A stretch of 64,000 bases of DNA from Bipolaris cookei. Its lineage: Eukaryota; Ascomycota; Dothideomycetes; Pleosporales; Pleosporaceae. Positions 20,941 to 32,900 of the stretch are shown here, one piece after another. The notes below the pieces were generated by a model. It made no database searches. It worked only from the letters and a program-made list of their open reading frames with translations, and was not told the origin of the DNA. The number at the start of each line of letters is the position of its first letter. The stretch's first letter is position 1. The stretch covers positions 3,037 through 67,036 of the forward strand of contig NRSV01000102.1 of assembly GCA_002286855.1 (NCBI GenBank), in the 5' to 3' direction. A program made the position numbers and the translations under genes.

Positions 20941-22922
20941 TTAAGCCCAATCGCTCCAATGGGTGTTGTCTCTATAAGAGTATTCGTTATTAAACACATT
21001 CGCGTTCTGCGGACCTTCAACCTCGGGAAAGTAGCCCAAAGCACACATATCAAAGGAAACCTTGGGTTGCACTGAGTAGAAATGGTCGTACTTCTTGTCC
21101 ATGGCGTCTCCTAGTGTGTTGACATTGCCTTGGGGATGCAAGGTTTTCCACGGTTTCACACAGACCTCGCCCTTGCATGACTTGAGCACCATGGTAAGTG
21201 CATCAAGTCGCGTTTGCAAAGCATCGATCTTGAAATTTCCGACTGAGCTATTTGATCCCCATAGATTGTGTATCTGATGAAGATCGGTCTGGTTACAGTC
21301 AGAATCAGGCACAGCATCCAGGGGCAGACGCGGGATGACTAACCTTCATGTCATAGAGCTCATGTTCATTAGTGCACCATACCGTATATGATATGTCGTA
21401 CTCAGGCGCTACTATGCGCAAACTCTTGTATGTATTGTTTGGTAACTGAGCATTACCCCTGTAAAGTCCCTCGCTGATGCTTGAACCCCAGAATTCCACA
21501 TTGACATGCTCGGTTTTGGCGTCGTCAGTGTCCGCACTAGTAATAGGCATAGGTGTTCCATCAAACTGCTTTCGCAATGGAATTTTTGCGAGTTTGAGTA
21601 TTGTAGGCGCAATATCGGTGTGGGTGGTTGGAAGCTTAACAGTGCGGCCTTTAGGCACACCTGGCCCACGAATGAACATAGGCACCCTGATGTCTTCTTC
21701 ATATGCAGAGCATTTGCCTGGACTAAGACGGTGTTGACCAATATGGAAGCCATTATCTGCAGTGTAGAAGATGAACGTGTTTTCCAAGACGTTCATAGCT
21801 TCGAGTTTGTTCACCACTGCCTCGATAAGGTCATCAACAGATGCGAGCGCTGCAAGGCGAAGCCGATAAAACTCGTCGTTATATGCAAGAACAGTATCAT
21901 TCAGCCGTGGTAAGCCTTTCACATAACTCGCACCACTTGCCTGCCTCTACATTTTAGTGATAGCTGCTATAAATTTCTGTACGGCTTACTATCTCAGGGT
22001 TAAAATTTGGTGTACGTGGCACCTTGACTCCATGATACAGATCCTTGTATCGCTCCGCAGGCACCGGTGGGTTGAAGACAGCCTTGCCATTTTCAGAAAT
22101 AGTTTCCGAGTGAGGAGCAATAGGCATAACTCCAAGAAAGAACGGTGCATGTGATTTTGCCGCCTCTTCGAGGAAGCCAATAGATTTATTAGTAATAAGG
22201 TCTGTGTTGTATTGTCCTGGATAATTCTTTGGGGGTTCTCTATTACGCTGCATTGTCGCGTTGTTATAGACGTACGTCCCTGGGTCGATCAAGACTAGAA
22301 GAGTTAGTATAAAATTGCAAAAAGTAAAAAGAGAGCTCAAACGCACAATCAGATCCATTCCAAGCATTTGGGTATGGGTTGTTATAAGTTGACACAGAAT
22401 GAGAGTTCATCAACTTCCCGGTATAGTAGGTGTTGTACCCTGCTTCCTGGAGCCAAACAGGCAGGTAATTATCATTGAATCCTTGCTCTATGAACTTCGG
22501 ATAGCCACCTGTATCGACGGTCAGATACATCACAGCAATGGAGAGGTCAGTCTACCAAAAGGTGGAGAGACGTTTGTAACATTAGTGTTGTGCCCCGCCA
22601 TGCCTGTCAATAACGAGACCCGTGATGGACAACATATAGATAGTGTTACGAAGTGGTTCTTGTACGTGACTCCCTGGGAAGAAAAGTGCTTTCGGATCGC
22701 GGGTTGGTAGTCTAACGAATTCATTTGTAGGTCTTGGTCATCTGTCATAATAAAGACAAAGTTCGGCCTCTTTCCTGGCTGCAGCAGGTCTGGCGCGCTT
22801 AACGAACCGCTAGTAGTGGGAGCTTGGCACAAGAAGCATTGAGGAGAACCTCGAGAATTGGATAGCGCGCCATAAAGGAATAGACTGCCTGCAACTAGCA
22901 GGGAAATGAAGGTAAAGGGCAT
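20941..22922 (-). CDS. Secreted arylsulfatase (sulfatase family, FGly type)
   Basis: Five exons on the minus strand: 22922-22556, 22508-22347, 22294-21990, 21940-21344, 21288-20941. Introns are 47, 52, 49 and 55 bp, all GT...AG with CTRAC-like branches. The frame joins to 592 residues. The start MPFTFISLLVAG gives a hydrophobic signal peptide; an in-frame upstream start (22967) lengthens the leader but is not needed. Family features seen are the metal-binding TDDQD near residue 60, the formylglycine site C-x-P-S-R (ICCPSRVSLLTG) near residue 100, YYTGK, FYTADNGFHIGQH and the C-terminal ELYDMK/TDLHQIHN segment. It would hydrolyse sulfate esters outside the cell or in the secretory path; the substrate cannot be told. 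It lies between two transposon copies yet shows no stop codon. Confidence 0.87.
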
Positions 22923-23290
22923 TCTTAGTAAGTAGCAATAATAGTGAGAAACTTGTGAATATACCATTGATAGTCAGTGCGCTTTTTTCAAGTATCGTCG
23001 AAGAGCCAGTTCATGACGTGATTTTAGCGCATGTGAGCAAATACAGGCCCACAAGAGTAAATTTTCATTACATCTATTTCCTTAGCAAAATAACACCAAG
23101 AGTAACAAAAGAAATTTTTCACTTACTTTTGAAGTGGTGCTAATATTTCATAGTGAAGGAAGCTTATTTTGGTGGGCTAGCGCGCTTGGTCCAGTCTCAC
23201 TGATTGACACCGAGAGTCGCACTTCAACTAGAGTGTGCACGAAGTATTTTTTGTCGTTCACAAAGCGAAAGCTAGATACAAAAATATATA
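22923..23290. promoter_or_regulatory. Upstream region of the sulfatase gene
   Basis: AT-rich sequence between the sulfatase ATG and the left end of Pogo element B. It presumably holds the sulfatase promoter. Nothing else is recognised. Confidence 0.35.
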
Positions 23291-23310
23291 ACGTGAGTGT
23301 ATAGCGAGAT

Positions 23311-23483
23311 GTTGCATGCGTAGGTGCGGTGAATTGATGTGTGTATTATTGTGTGTAATGTTCTCTACAACTGTCTTTTGTACACGACCATTACAGGGGC
23401 TTGTTACATGTAGAATATCAACATACATCGGCTGTAATTCATGCCGATATATCCTGGCATAGTCTGCGACACAAGATGACCAG
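23311..23483 (-). mobile_element. MITE-like insertion, copy B
   Basis: This short repeat matches 892-1081 in inverted orientation. It interrupts the left terminal repeat of Pogo element B and is flanked by an 11-bp direct duplication, TATAGCGAGAT (23300-23310 and 23484-23494). Removing the insert and one copy restores the terminal repeat. An 11-bp duplication is nearest to that of Mutator-like elements, but no clear terminal inverted repeat is visible. C-to-T differences from copy A are frequent. Confidence 0.75.
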
Positions 23484-25296
23484 TATAGCGAGATTGCCAC
23501 TCTGCCAAGACCCCATCAACCTCACGACCATTACATGAGTATTACAACGCAACAATAAAGCTAAATTAGATTATAATAGACTGTTCTACTCATAATTGTT
23601 TTCTGCATCTTGCTTGTATGTGCGCAAGTTGTGCCCAGTCTCACTACAGCGTCCACAGCCCCTTAGTGATGGTTCACCTGCCTCAACGCGCGCTCTCTTC
23701 TTCACCTTCTTCCCATCACTACTCGCCCCAAACTTTCTTAGAGTTGCCAATTGCTCCCCCTCATCTACTATTAGAGCTCCTTACCTCCACAATCGCTTTC
23801 TTTTAAACGATCTCGTCGCGTGGCGGTTGCGTTAGCTGCTTCAAGCTCAGCGTTGCGCTTTTGCGACAACACCAACTTGTGCGCAATAATCGCAGCGCCT
23901 TTAGCCAGCTTTTCAAGAGCAACCACCATACTTGTTGGCAAACTATCTATATGCCTCTGTATATCCTGCCTCACCAGCGTCGATTGCGACCCTAATTATA
24001 GGGTATTTTTGGGGGTTTGCGACAGCCAGGACAGATCTTCTGCAGCGGGTGGCGTTGGCGTTCGTAGCTTGACGTCGAGCTTCGATATCACCACCTCTAG
24101 GTTATATGGAACCAATTCAGCACCTCGGAACCCTCCTAAGATATTATTCTTGGTAATAGTCTTCTGTTAGGCCTGCTGGAAAACTGGTAGAAACTGTATC
24201 TTAGTATTATGGTTGATCCTGTTGCGTATCATATCCTCAGCTTGGTGCCCATAGGCCCTCTTCAAAGGTGAAAACAGCCCACATCAAGTGTCCGCAACAA
24301 GTGAGAGGAGTGCGGAGGCATGCAAAGGGCAACAGTCTTTGCCTTCTTACAGTATTGGAGAAATTTAACAGATTTATGGCTATCATGACCATCCAGAATA
24401 ACTCAGTGATGGGTTCTAATAGTGCGCTCCTTTGTATGTCTGCTAAAGTGCTCCAACCACTTTAAACTAAGCTCATTCATCGACCAGCCGGTCTCAGAGA
24501 CTGCAATAACCCAATCCCGAGGTAATCCGTCCTACTCGTACTAGGTAGAGAAGTGGTGCTTGCCGCGAAAGATGATGAAGGGTGGGATCGCCCAGCCAGC
24601 TGCGTTAACACAAACCTTAGTAGTAACCCACTCCCGGTTGCCCTGCTGCAGAGATTTTGACTTTGATCGACGGTTAGAGACTGTAACTACTGCTGACGAG
24701 TTGTGCATGCCCATCATGAAGCCCGTCTCGTCAAAATTGTACATGTCGTCGTCCTGGATCCGATACTTAGCTTTGGTATTCTGTACTAGGCGGAACCAGT
24801 CTTGCAAAAGCTCGGGATCTTCATAGAAGGCTCTCCTGTAGTCGTACTTTCGATTGAACTTTATGTTGAGTTCTGGGCGATGCTATAATGCTCCAGGCCA
24901 GTTCGGGTCAACAGGGTCGGGGTAACGGGCAGCCAGCAAAGAACCAGCTATATCTTTGACAGCAGGAAGGCGGAGAGAAAATCCTCGCGCGTCAGGTTCC
25001 AAGATATAGTTGACAATCGTGTCCTCTTTTGTTATAGAAAGCTTCATTGAGTTGGGTGAAGAATCCTGTCTAGAAGGTATTCCAGCACGTCGATTACTAA
25101 GAATTTGGTGGGAGATATTATAGAGCTTGGCAGCCTTTCTAAGTAGTAATGTCGCGATACTTTCAATGGCCTGAAGTGCAAGCTAAGTTTGAGGCTCTTT
25201 TAAGGGAGTTTTCACGTCGTTGTGTGGAAGCATCACGTCTAATAGTGGTGTTGTGGTAGAAGTTGATGGGGTCTTGGCAGAGTGGTAATCTTGCTA

Positions 25297-27369
25297 CTGT
25301 GTACGGACACTGGGTGAGCTACCTTAACACTAAAATAGTAGTAACACCACAACTTTGACGCGTCGTAACTCCACCGTTATGAATCTGACCCAAGCTGCGA
25401 TTGAAGATATCGAATCACGCGAATCAGAAGAGCACTTTTCATATAGAGAAGTGGCTAGGAAACACAATATTGGTTGCATGAAGTCGAGCCGAAGGCACAG
25501 AAGCATACAGGCCCCAGCGGGCACCCAGCCATCAAATGGACGCAAGCTCAGCCCACAACAGGAGTCGGAGCTTATACTATATATTGAAGAACTGACTAAG
25601 AGAGGCTTACCACCTACAAGAGAGATGATCNNNNNNATTTCGCGTCAGCTCTAGCGAAAGAGGAGGTCTCTGAGCGCTGGGTTTCGCGCTTCATCAACCG
25701 GAATAATAATGAGCTCATCTCAAAGAGGACCAGCGCCATGGATCGTACGCGCCACCAAGCTGATTCTCCAATGAATTATGAGGCTTACTTCGACCTTCTA
25801 CATCAAAAGATTAAGGAGTAATGCCTTGAGGCTGGTGATATATACAATATAGATGAGACGAGATCCCTTATTGGGATCGTTGGTACGAGCAACAGGATCT
25901 TCAGTAAACGTCAATGGGATAAGGAGGTTAGAGCATCATTTCAAGATGGATCACGTGAGTTTTTGACGCTCCTGGCTTGCATCTGCGCTGATGGGAGCTC
26001 ATTGCCGCCAGGCCTCATCTACGCGTCAGCGCGAGGAGCCATTAGATCAAACTGGGTGGAAAGAATTACTGCTGATGAGCATGAGGTGTTTATAACATCA
26101 ACCCCATCAGGTTAAAGCAACAATGACATTGGGATGGCATGGCTTGAGCAAGCGTTTGATCGCTGCACGAAGAACAAACCAGGGAGATGGCAATTGCTCA
26201 TCCTTGATGGCCATAGATCTCACCTTACCCCTGAGTTTATTGGGTATTGCAATCACCATAGGATACTCTTTATTATGTTCCTACCTCATTCAATCCACAC
26301 GATGCAACCGCTTGATATGGTGATGTTCAAACCACTCTCCACTAGCTACTTAAATGAGCTCACCAACCATCTCCACCACAGCCAAGGGCTCATCTCAATC
26401 AAGAAAGGAGACTTTTTCCCGCTATTCTGGCGAGCCTGGAGCTCATCGTTTACAGAAACCAACATCTCTAAAGCCTTCAGCTCCACGGGTATATGACCAG
26501 CAGATCCTTATGTTATACTCAAAAAGTTCAGCTCAACACCTGATAAGAGCCACCGCGAGCGATCCCAGCTCTCTCCAAGTGATTGGAATCACCTCTGGCA
26601 GCTGGTACGAGAAGCTGCTGAAGATGGAGCTGGCAATGGAGTCGGAAAGCTCAGCGCTCCACTCCATCATCTCCAGGTTCAAAATGAGCTATTACGTCAT
26701 GAGAGTGAGGGACTAAGAGCAGCTCTTTCACATAAACAGAAGCATAAGGGCAAGGTCAAATCTCTAGATCTTCAACAACGCAAGGAGTATCATGGTGGAG
26801 CGGTCTTCTGGTGACCTCGTAAGTTCTGCGAAGCTCGAGCTCGAGAAGCAGTTCGTGAGCGCGAGGAGATGGAGGAGAAACTCCAGAAAGCACGGGCCAA
26901 GAAAAATCGCGAGGAGGTTCGATTGAAGTGTCAAGTTGAGCGCGAGGAGAGGCGCGCTGAACGATTGAGACTTAATGAGATGCGTAAGCTTGAGCGAGCT
27001 GAGAAAGCAGCTGAACGCGCGCCTAAAAAAGAAGCTCGCAACACTGAAAAAGCTCAACATCAAGCTCCAAAGCGCAAACGTACAGCCGCATGAGCGCCCA
27101 CCTCTAAGAATAAGCGTCAAAGACTATCAGTGGTCGATGGAGCTCTCGATGGAGCTGCATCTGCTTCATCATCTATCCCACCAAAGATCACGACGCGAGG
27201 CCGCAGCGTTAAGGTCCCGCAAAAATTTAGATAGTACGAATTGATCGCAAGCATCTAATTACTGCAAAACCACGTTTTTATATATATTAAGCTATTATGT
27301 GGCGTTGTACAGCTTTAAGTTTAAGGTCGCGATAGTGTTGATAGGTGGGCGCCCGGTGTCCGTGTACGG
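25297..27369 (+). mobile_element. Pogo/Fot1 element C (about 2.07 kb), decayed, inserted into element B
   Basis: Terminal inverted repeats are about 34 bp (CTGTGTACGGACACTGGGTG at left; from the right CCGTACACGGACACCGGGCG), with TA duplications at 25295-25296 and 27370-27371. The transposase reads from ATG 25379 through a Psq helix-turn-helix, NIDETR, DGHRSH (about 26205) and QPLDMVMF, to a basic coiled tail ending near 27093. It belongs to the same subfamily as element A. Stops at about 25819 (Gln or Trp expected) and 26115 (Trp expected), a frame change around the N gap (25631-25636) and a shift near 26490 disable it. Confidence 0.87.
25631..25636. other. Assembly gap (6 N)
   Basis: Six undetermined bases lie inside the transposase of element C. 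The reading frame differs on the two sides, so the true gap length is probably not six. Confidence 0.95.
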
Positions 27370-27406
27370 TATCCGTGCACGGTATACACTCACGTTATAT
27401 TGGTTC

Positions 27407-29180
27407 TTACAACACATCGAAGCCAATATACCCGTTCGCTGCCGTTTCGTCAATAATCTTGTGATAATTCGGCACACCACCAAGGTAGATCAATGGCTCC
27501 CTAGTCTTCCCTGAAATGTTGGTGCCCATATACCACTATCATAGGGTTAGTCCATTCCTATTTCAGCGCGTATCATCTCTCTACAACTCACAGAATCTAC
27601 GCTCGGTAGTAATGACGCGTTCGCAAGCTTCCATATGAGCTCCTTCCATTCATCTTCACTCTTCTTCTGTGCTTGAATCTTACGGAGCGAATTTTGCTCC
27701 ATATAGTTCATCATTTGTAAGATCCAGTTGCCCTGAAGTTCAGCGCATGTTGGTCCATTGCACAAAGCAGTTGGGGCTTGCGGGCCGTATGTGAAGAACA
27801 TATTAGGAAAGCCTGCCACTGCCATTCCGAGATACGTCTTTGCGCCATCCTTTCAGTGCTCGCTCAAGCTTTCGCCCGATGAGCCGCGGATGTCGATCTG
27901 TTTCAAACCTCCTGTGATTGCGTCGTATCCCGTCGCGCTGATGATGTAGTCAAACTCATACACATTAGCAACGGTCTCGATTCAGGCCTCAGTGATTTCC
28001 TGGATCGGTGTACCCTTGTCACTGACGTCAACCAAAGAGACGTTCGATTTGTTGTACATCTCAAAGTATTCATTCTCCAGCGAGATGCGTTTACATCCAA
28101 AGGCGTACGGTTGTTTCATAGGTGCAAGAATGTCCGCAACCTTGGGTTCATTGATCTTAGCTCGTGTCTTGTCGCGCCAGAAATTGTATGCTTCACGGTT
28201 GGCTTCTTGGGTGAAAAGCATATCATTGTATGTTGCAAGCCAGAACTTGAAATCCGCTTGTTTCCATAATTCCTCATATGTTTTTAGTCATTGTTCTGGT
28301 GTCTCATCAAAGGTTGAGCGTGCAAGGAAATTGAAAGAGAAACCCGAGAAGCTACTTGGCCGTTCAGCAAAGAGCTTTGGATATTCGAGCTTGGGAATAG
28401 CTTGTTGGGGAGGCTCGTAATTCACTTGTCCCATTGGCAATGACATATTCAGCGTCCGTTGAAACACAGTAAGATGACCCGCAACCTTGCTTAGCTCTTG
28501 GGCCAATTGGATGCCAGTTGATCCAGTACCAACAACAGCCACCTTTTTGTCTCGAAAGTCAGGTTCTTCATGAGGCCAGTCCGATGGGTGTAAGAAGGTT
28601 CCTAAGCAGTGTTAAGTAGGTTTCAGAGAGACATCTATGCATTCTAACCTTTGAAAGACTCGATCCCTTTCCAGTTGGGAACATACCGCTTCGCTGCAAA
28701 GCCGGTGTTCAGCAGTAGGAACTTCACTTTGTAAGTCTCTCCGGTATTAGTCTTCACAGTCCATTTCGCATCATCATCACTCCAAGCCGCTGATGACACA
28801 AAGTTATTGAACTCCGTATCTTTACTCAGGTCCCATACCTTGGCCACGTGTTGGAAGTAGGCGCGAAGCTCTTCGCTGCCTGGAAAACGTTGCTTCCATG
28901 TCCAGTATTCCCATAATACTGGATCGGAGAATTCATAGTGGGGGATGGCACTGTCGGCGCGTGCACCGGGATAGCGGTTCCAATACCAAACACCTCCGTA
29001 ATCTGATCCGTGTTCCACAAGCTTGACACTGTAGCCGGCATCGCGGAGAATCTTAAGCTGGTATACACCACCAAAACCTGCACCAACGATCAAGGAATCG
29101 TGCTCTTTGAACGGAGCGTCATCAGTACTTTCAGTACCACCGTTCAGCAAAAGATTCTTAGTGCTGTAGATCGAATCCAT
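27407..29180 (-). pseudogene. Baeyer-Villiger-type flavin monooxygenase with three nonsense codons
   Basis: Three exons on the minus strand: 29180-28649, 28601-27592, 27535-27407. The introns are 47 and 56 bp with good GT...AG ends. The joined frame is 557 codons. Seen: the FAD Rossmann motif GAGFGGVYQLKIL near residue 33; the Baeyer-Villiger fingerprint F-x-G-x3-H-x3-W (FKGTFLHPSDWP) spanning the first intron; the NADPH motif GTGSTG; ISATGYDAITG; and a canonical C-terminal YLGGVPNY. Three in-frame TGA codons (about 28288, 27982 and 27856) stand where Trp, Arg/Gly and Trp are expected. The two Trp changes are G-to-A, so RIP-like. Everything else is conserved, so inactivation looks recent. Readthrough or sequencing error is an unlikely alternative. 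Pogo element B ends 11 bp past the stop codon. Confidence 0.8.
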
Positions 29181-29937
29181 GTTATGTCGCACCGCCTCCA
29201 GATGTACCAGATGAGACAGATTACGAGGAGATGTATTGGATATCAGTGCTTACGTTCCCAAAAGAAGACAGTGAAAGAAACCATTGATTGGGAAGGGAAG
29301 GATGAACTTAACCTCAGAAAATGGGTGCCTTGGTTACCTTGATTTATTGAGTACCACTTGATATGCACGGCCCGTCACACGCACAAAATGCAATATAGGC
29401 TTATTGATGATCATTACTTGAAGTGATATCCGGATAAATGCTGGAAATAAGTCTTGGTTAAATAGAGATGTACGATATGAAGTTGTACAAATCCTCTAGT
29501 TGTGTAGCTGGTGACTATTTATTGAAGTGACCGAACTACGTTTCCTACCCACATGGGTTAGTGTGTGGCTACACTAACTTCCATTCTAGCATACAGCGGC
29601 TGGAGCGGATACTTGATGCGGGTAACTCGCTTCTGTCCTGCAATCCTGCAGACAAGGGCACATCGGCGCGCATCAGGTGTTGGCACGCCTGATGCCGCTC
29701 CCACAACAGAAAAACGACACGACGCATTCATGTCAGCTCGCGTTTCTTGAACGCTGTTCTACTATCAAAATAACTAGAGTCACGCGGTTATCCACTATCC
29801 TTCTCTTACACTGGCATCTAAGTACAGCGCACGGCACGATCAGGCCACCGTACCCTCGTCGTAGAATACTAGGCTGCCACGCGGGGCTTATCACGCCTCG
29901 TTCCTATCGCGCGCCCACCACATACCTACACGAGCCG
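29181..29937. promoter_or_regulatory. Divergent intergenic region, monooxygenase / HET-NACHT-WD40
   Basis: 757 bp lie between the two divergent start codons and presumably contain both promoters. A GCATCAGG...CCTGATGC inverted pair occurs at about 29670-29695. No gene is supported; upstream in-frame codons of the receptor reading frame lack a better start. Confidence 0.4.
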
Positions 29938-32900
29938 ATGCGTCTTCTAAAGTACGAAGAAGATGGTAGCCTTATGATTACCAGCTTCAATGACGACGCG
30001 ATACCACCTTATGCAATACTCTCACATACCTGGGGGGCAGACACAGAGGAGGTGACCTTTACTGACATTGTAAAGGCTGATGGCGAGCATAAGCGTGGCT
30101 ATGAGAAGATTCGCTTCTGCGGAAACCAGGCACGGAAAGATGAGTTGCATTACTTCTGGGTTGACACATGCTGCATCGACAAGACAGACCAAAATGAGCT
30201 CTCTACAGCGATTAGGTCTATGTTTCGCTGGTACCAAAACGCGACTAAGTGCTACGTGTACTTACCTGATGTGTTGGCAAATGAGCAAAGATCAGATGAG
30301 ATGTTTGTTCATCCCTGGGAGCCTGCTTTTAGGTCAAGTCGATGGTTCACACGTGGCTGGACGCTTCAAGAGCTTCTTGCACCGAGCAAAGTAGAGTTTT
30401 TTACTCGAGAAGGGGAGATGCTTGGTGATAAGACGTCGCTAACGCCATTGATCAGCAAAATTACTGGCATCCCACCCCAAGTGCTCCAAGGCACACTTGC
30501 TCAGTTCGATATCGAAGAGCGCCTGCGTTGGAGAGGGCACAGAAAGACTAAACTAGAAGAAGATATGGCATACTCGTTGTCAGGTATCTGTGACGTAGAT
30601 ATCGCACCTGTGTATGGCGAGGGCGAAAAGGAAGCGTTCAGACGGTTGCATTATGAGATACGAAAGTTGAAAGACTGCGTCCGCGACTTGCGTTCTAGTG
30701 ACCCTTATGATGATAAGAAACGTATTGAGGATACAAAGGGTGGACTGCTAGCAGACTCCTACCGCTGGGTTCTCAATAACACCACTTTCCAGCAATGGCA
30801 ACAGCACCCGCACACCCAGAACCCGCACACTCAGATGCTATGGATAAGGGGTGATCCTGGTAAAGGGAAGACGATGTTGCTCTGCGGCATCATCAACGAA
30901 CTGCAGCAGAGCTTAACCCCCCAAAGCACTCTTCTAGCGTATTTCTTTTGTCAAGCGGCGGACCCACGCATCAACAGTGCCACAGCTGTGCTACGAGGCC
31001 TACTATACATGCTCGTTACTCAACAACCATCTCTTATGTCGCACATTCTCAAGAAGTACGACATTGCCGGCAAGGCCTCCTTTGAGGACGCAAATGCTTG
31101 GGTGGTTTTGTCAGAGATCCTGGAAGACACGCTTCATGACCCATACCTGCGCCCAACGTATTTGATCATCGATGCACTAGATGAGTGCGTCACTGCCCGA
31201 CCCAACCTCCTCGAGTTTATTGCCAAGCATTCATCTATCTCTTCTCGGGTGAAATGGATAGTTTCGAGCCGTAACTGGCCAGAAATTGAAGAGCAGCTAG
31301 AACAGCAGGCAGGACACCAAGCGACATTGAGCCTTGAGCTAAACGCGGAGTCGGTTTCAGCGGCAGTTGATGTCTTTATACAACGTAAGGTGGATCAGCT
31401 GGCGCGGGAAAAGCAGTACAAAGCAGAAATTCGAGACGCCGTACTACAGCACTTAAGGTCAAACGCCGGCGACACCTTCCTCTGGGTGGCGTTGGTGTGC
31501 CAGGACCTGAGGAAGACACCAAAGTGGAACGTGCTAAAGAAGCTAGCTTCAGTATTCCCGCCTACACTGGATTCTTTGTATGGGCGAATGATGGACCAGA
31601 TAAGCAAGTTAGACATCGCTGAGATTTGCCAGCATGTACTGGCTTCGGCTGCTGTCCTATATCGACCTGTCACAATCTCTGAATTGTTTGCGCTTGTGGA
31701 GCAGCTTGAAGACGTAGACGACCTAGAGTCGGTGCAGCAGATCGTCGGCTTCTGTGGATCCTTTCTCACATTGCGAGAAGACACAGTCTACTTTGTGCAT
31801 CAGTCCGCAAAGGACTTTCTCTTTGCAAAGGCATTCAATAGCAAAGTCTTTGTAGATACCATTGAAAACGTCCATCAAACGATGTTTTCAAGGTCGCTGT
31901 CCATTCTACACAAAACATTGGGCAAGGACATGTTCAGTTTGGAAGCGCCAGGATATCCTATCGAGAACGTCAAAATACCTGAGCCAGATCCGTTTGCAGA
32001 GTCGCGATACTCATGTGTCTACTGGATTGACCATCTGTACGACTCGAAGCCGGAATCTTTACAGGTTGCAGACCGAGTCGGCAAGTTTCTAAGAGAGAAG
32101 TACCTCTATTGGCTAGAAGGACTTAGTCTATGCAGAGGCGTAGGAAGAGGTGTCGTGTCGATGACAAAACTGTGGTCTTTAGTGCAAGTAGGTCGTCCAG
32201 GTCATGCGTTGACGTAACTATACTAATGTTGCTAGGGAATGCACAACCAGGAAGAGCTTAGTCAGATTGTTGAAGACGCACGCAGATTCATCATGTACCA
32301 TAGGGGAGCGATTGAGGGTTACCCTCTTCAGACTTATGCATCCGCAATCCTCTTCAGCCCAACGAGTAGTCTGATCAGGCAATTTTTTAAGCAAGAAAAG
32401 CCAGACGCGATCAAGATTAGGCCGGTACTGAGCGAAGGGTGGAGCGCATGTCTGCAAACGCTCGAGAACCATGGCAGTGATGTCACCTCTGTGGCCTTTT
32501 CGCACGACTCAACACGACTAGCATCAGGATCTGAAGACAGGACTGTAAGGGTGTGGGACGTGAGCAGTGGCGAGTGCCTGCAGACGTTTGAGGGCCATGA
32601 GGATTATGTTACCTCTATAGCCTTCTCGCATGATTCAACACGGCTAGCGTCAGCATCAGAAGACAGCACTATCAAGTTGTGGGATACAAGAAATAGCGGC
32701 CTGTGCCTACAGACGCTAGAGGGCCACAGTGATTGGGTGAACTCTGTGGCCTTCTCGCACGACTCAAAACGGCTTGCATCAGCTTCGGGTGACAGAACTA
32801 TTAAGTTGTGGGACACAAGTACTGGCATGTGTCTAATGACGCTTAGGGGTCATACTGGTAACATTAGGTCCGTGGCTTTCTCGCACGACTCAGCGCGGCT

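Larger units (their letters stand above)
23291..27395 (-). mobile_element. Pogo/Fot1 element B, with insertions in both terminal repeats
   Basis: Left terminal repeat: ACGTGAGTGTATAGCGAGAT (23291-23310), resuming at 23495 with TGCCACTCTGCC. Right terminal repeat, read inward on the minus strand: ACGTGAGTGTA (27395-27385 and the adjoining bases), resuming at 25296 with TAGCAAGATTACCACTCTG. Put together, the two repeats agree over about 46 bp apart from two G/A differences. They are flanked by TA at 23289-23290 and 27396-27397. The left repeat is split by a MITE with an 11-bp duplication; the right is split by Pogo element C at a TA. The minus-strand coding sequence (about 25050-23590) has YNFDETGFMMG, a DDE_1 core, SSHLLRTLDVG and a C-terminal CCHC-type knuckle with its last Cys changed to Tyr. 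It contains many TAG/TGA stops, so it is dead. Confidence 0.85.

Noticed and set aside
23291..23487. A separate small MITE with ACGTGAGTGTATA ends spanning to 27395
   Set aside because: Once the MITE insertion and element C are removed, these ends are the terminal repeats of Pogo element B itself.
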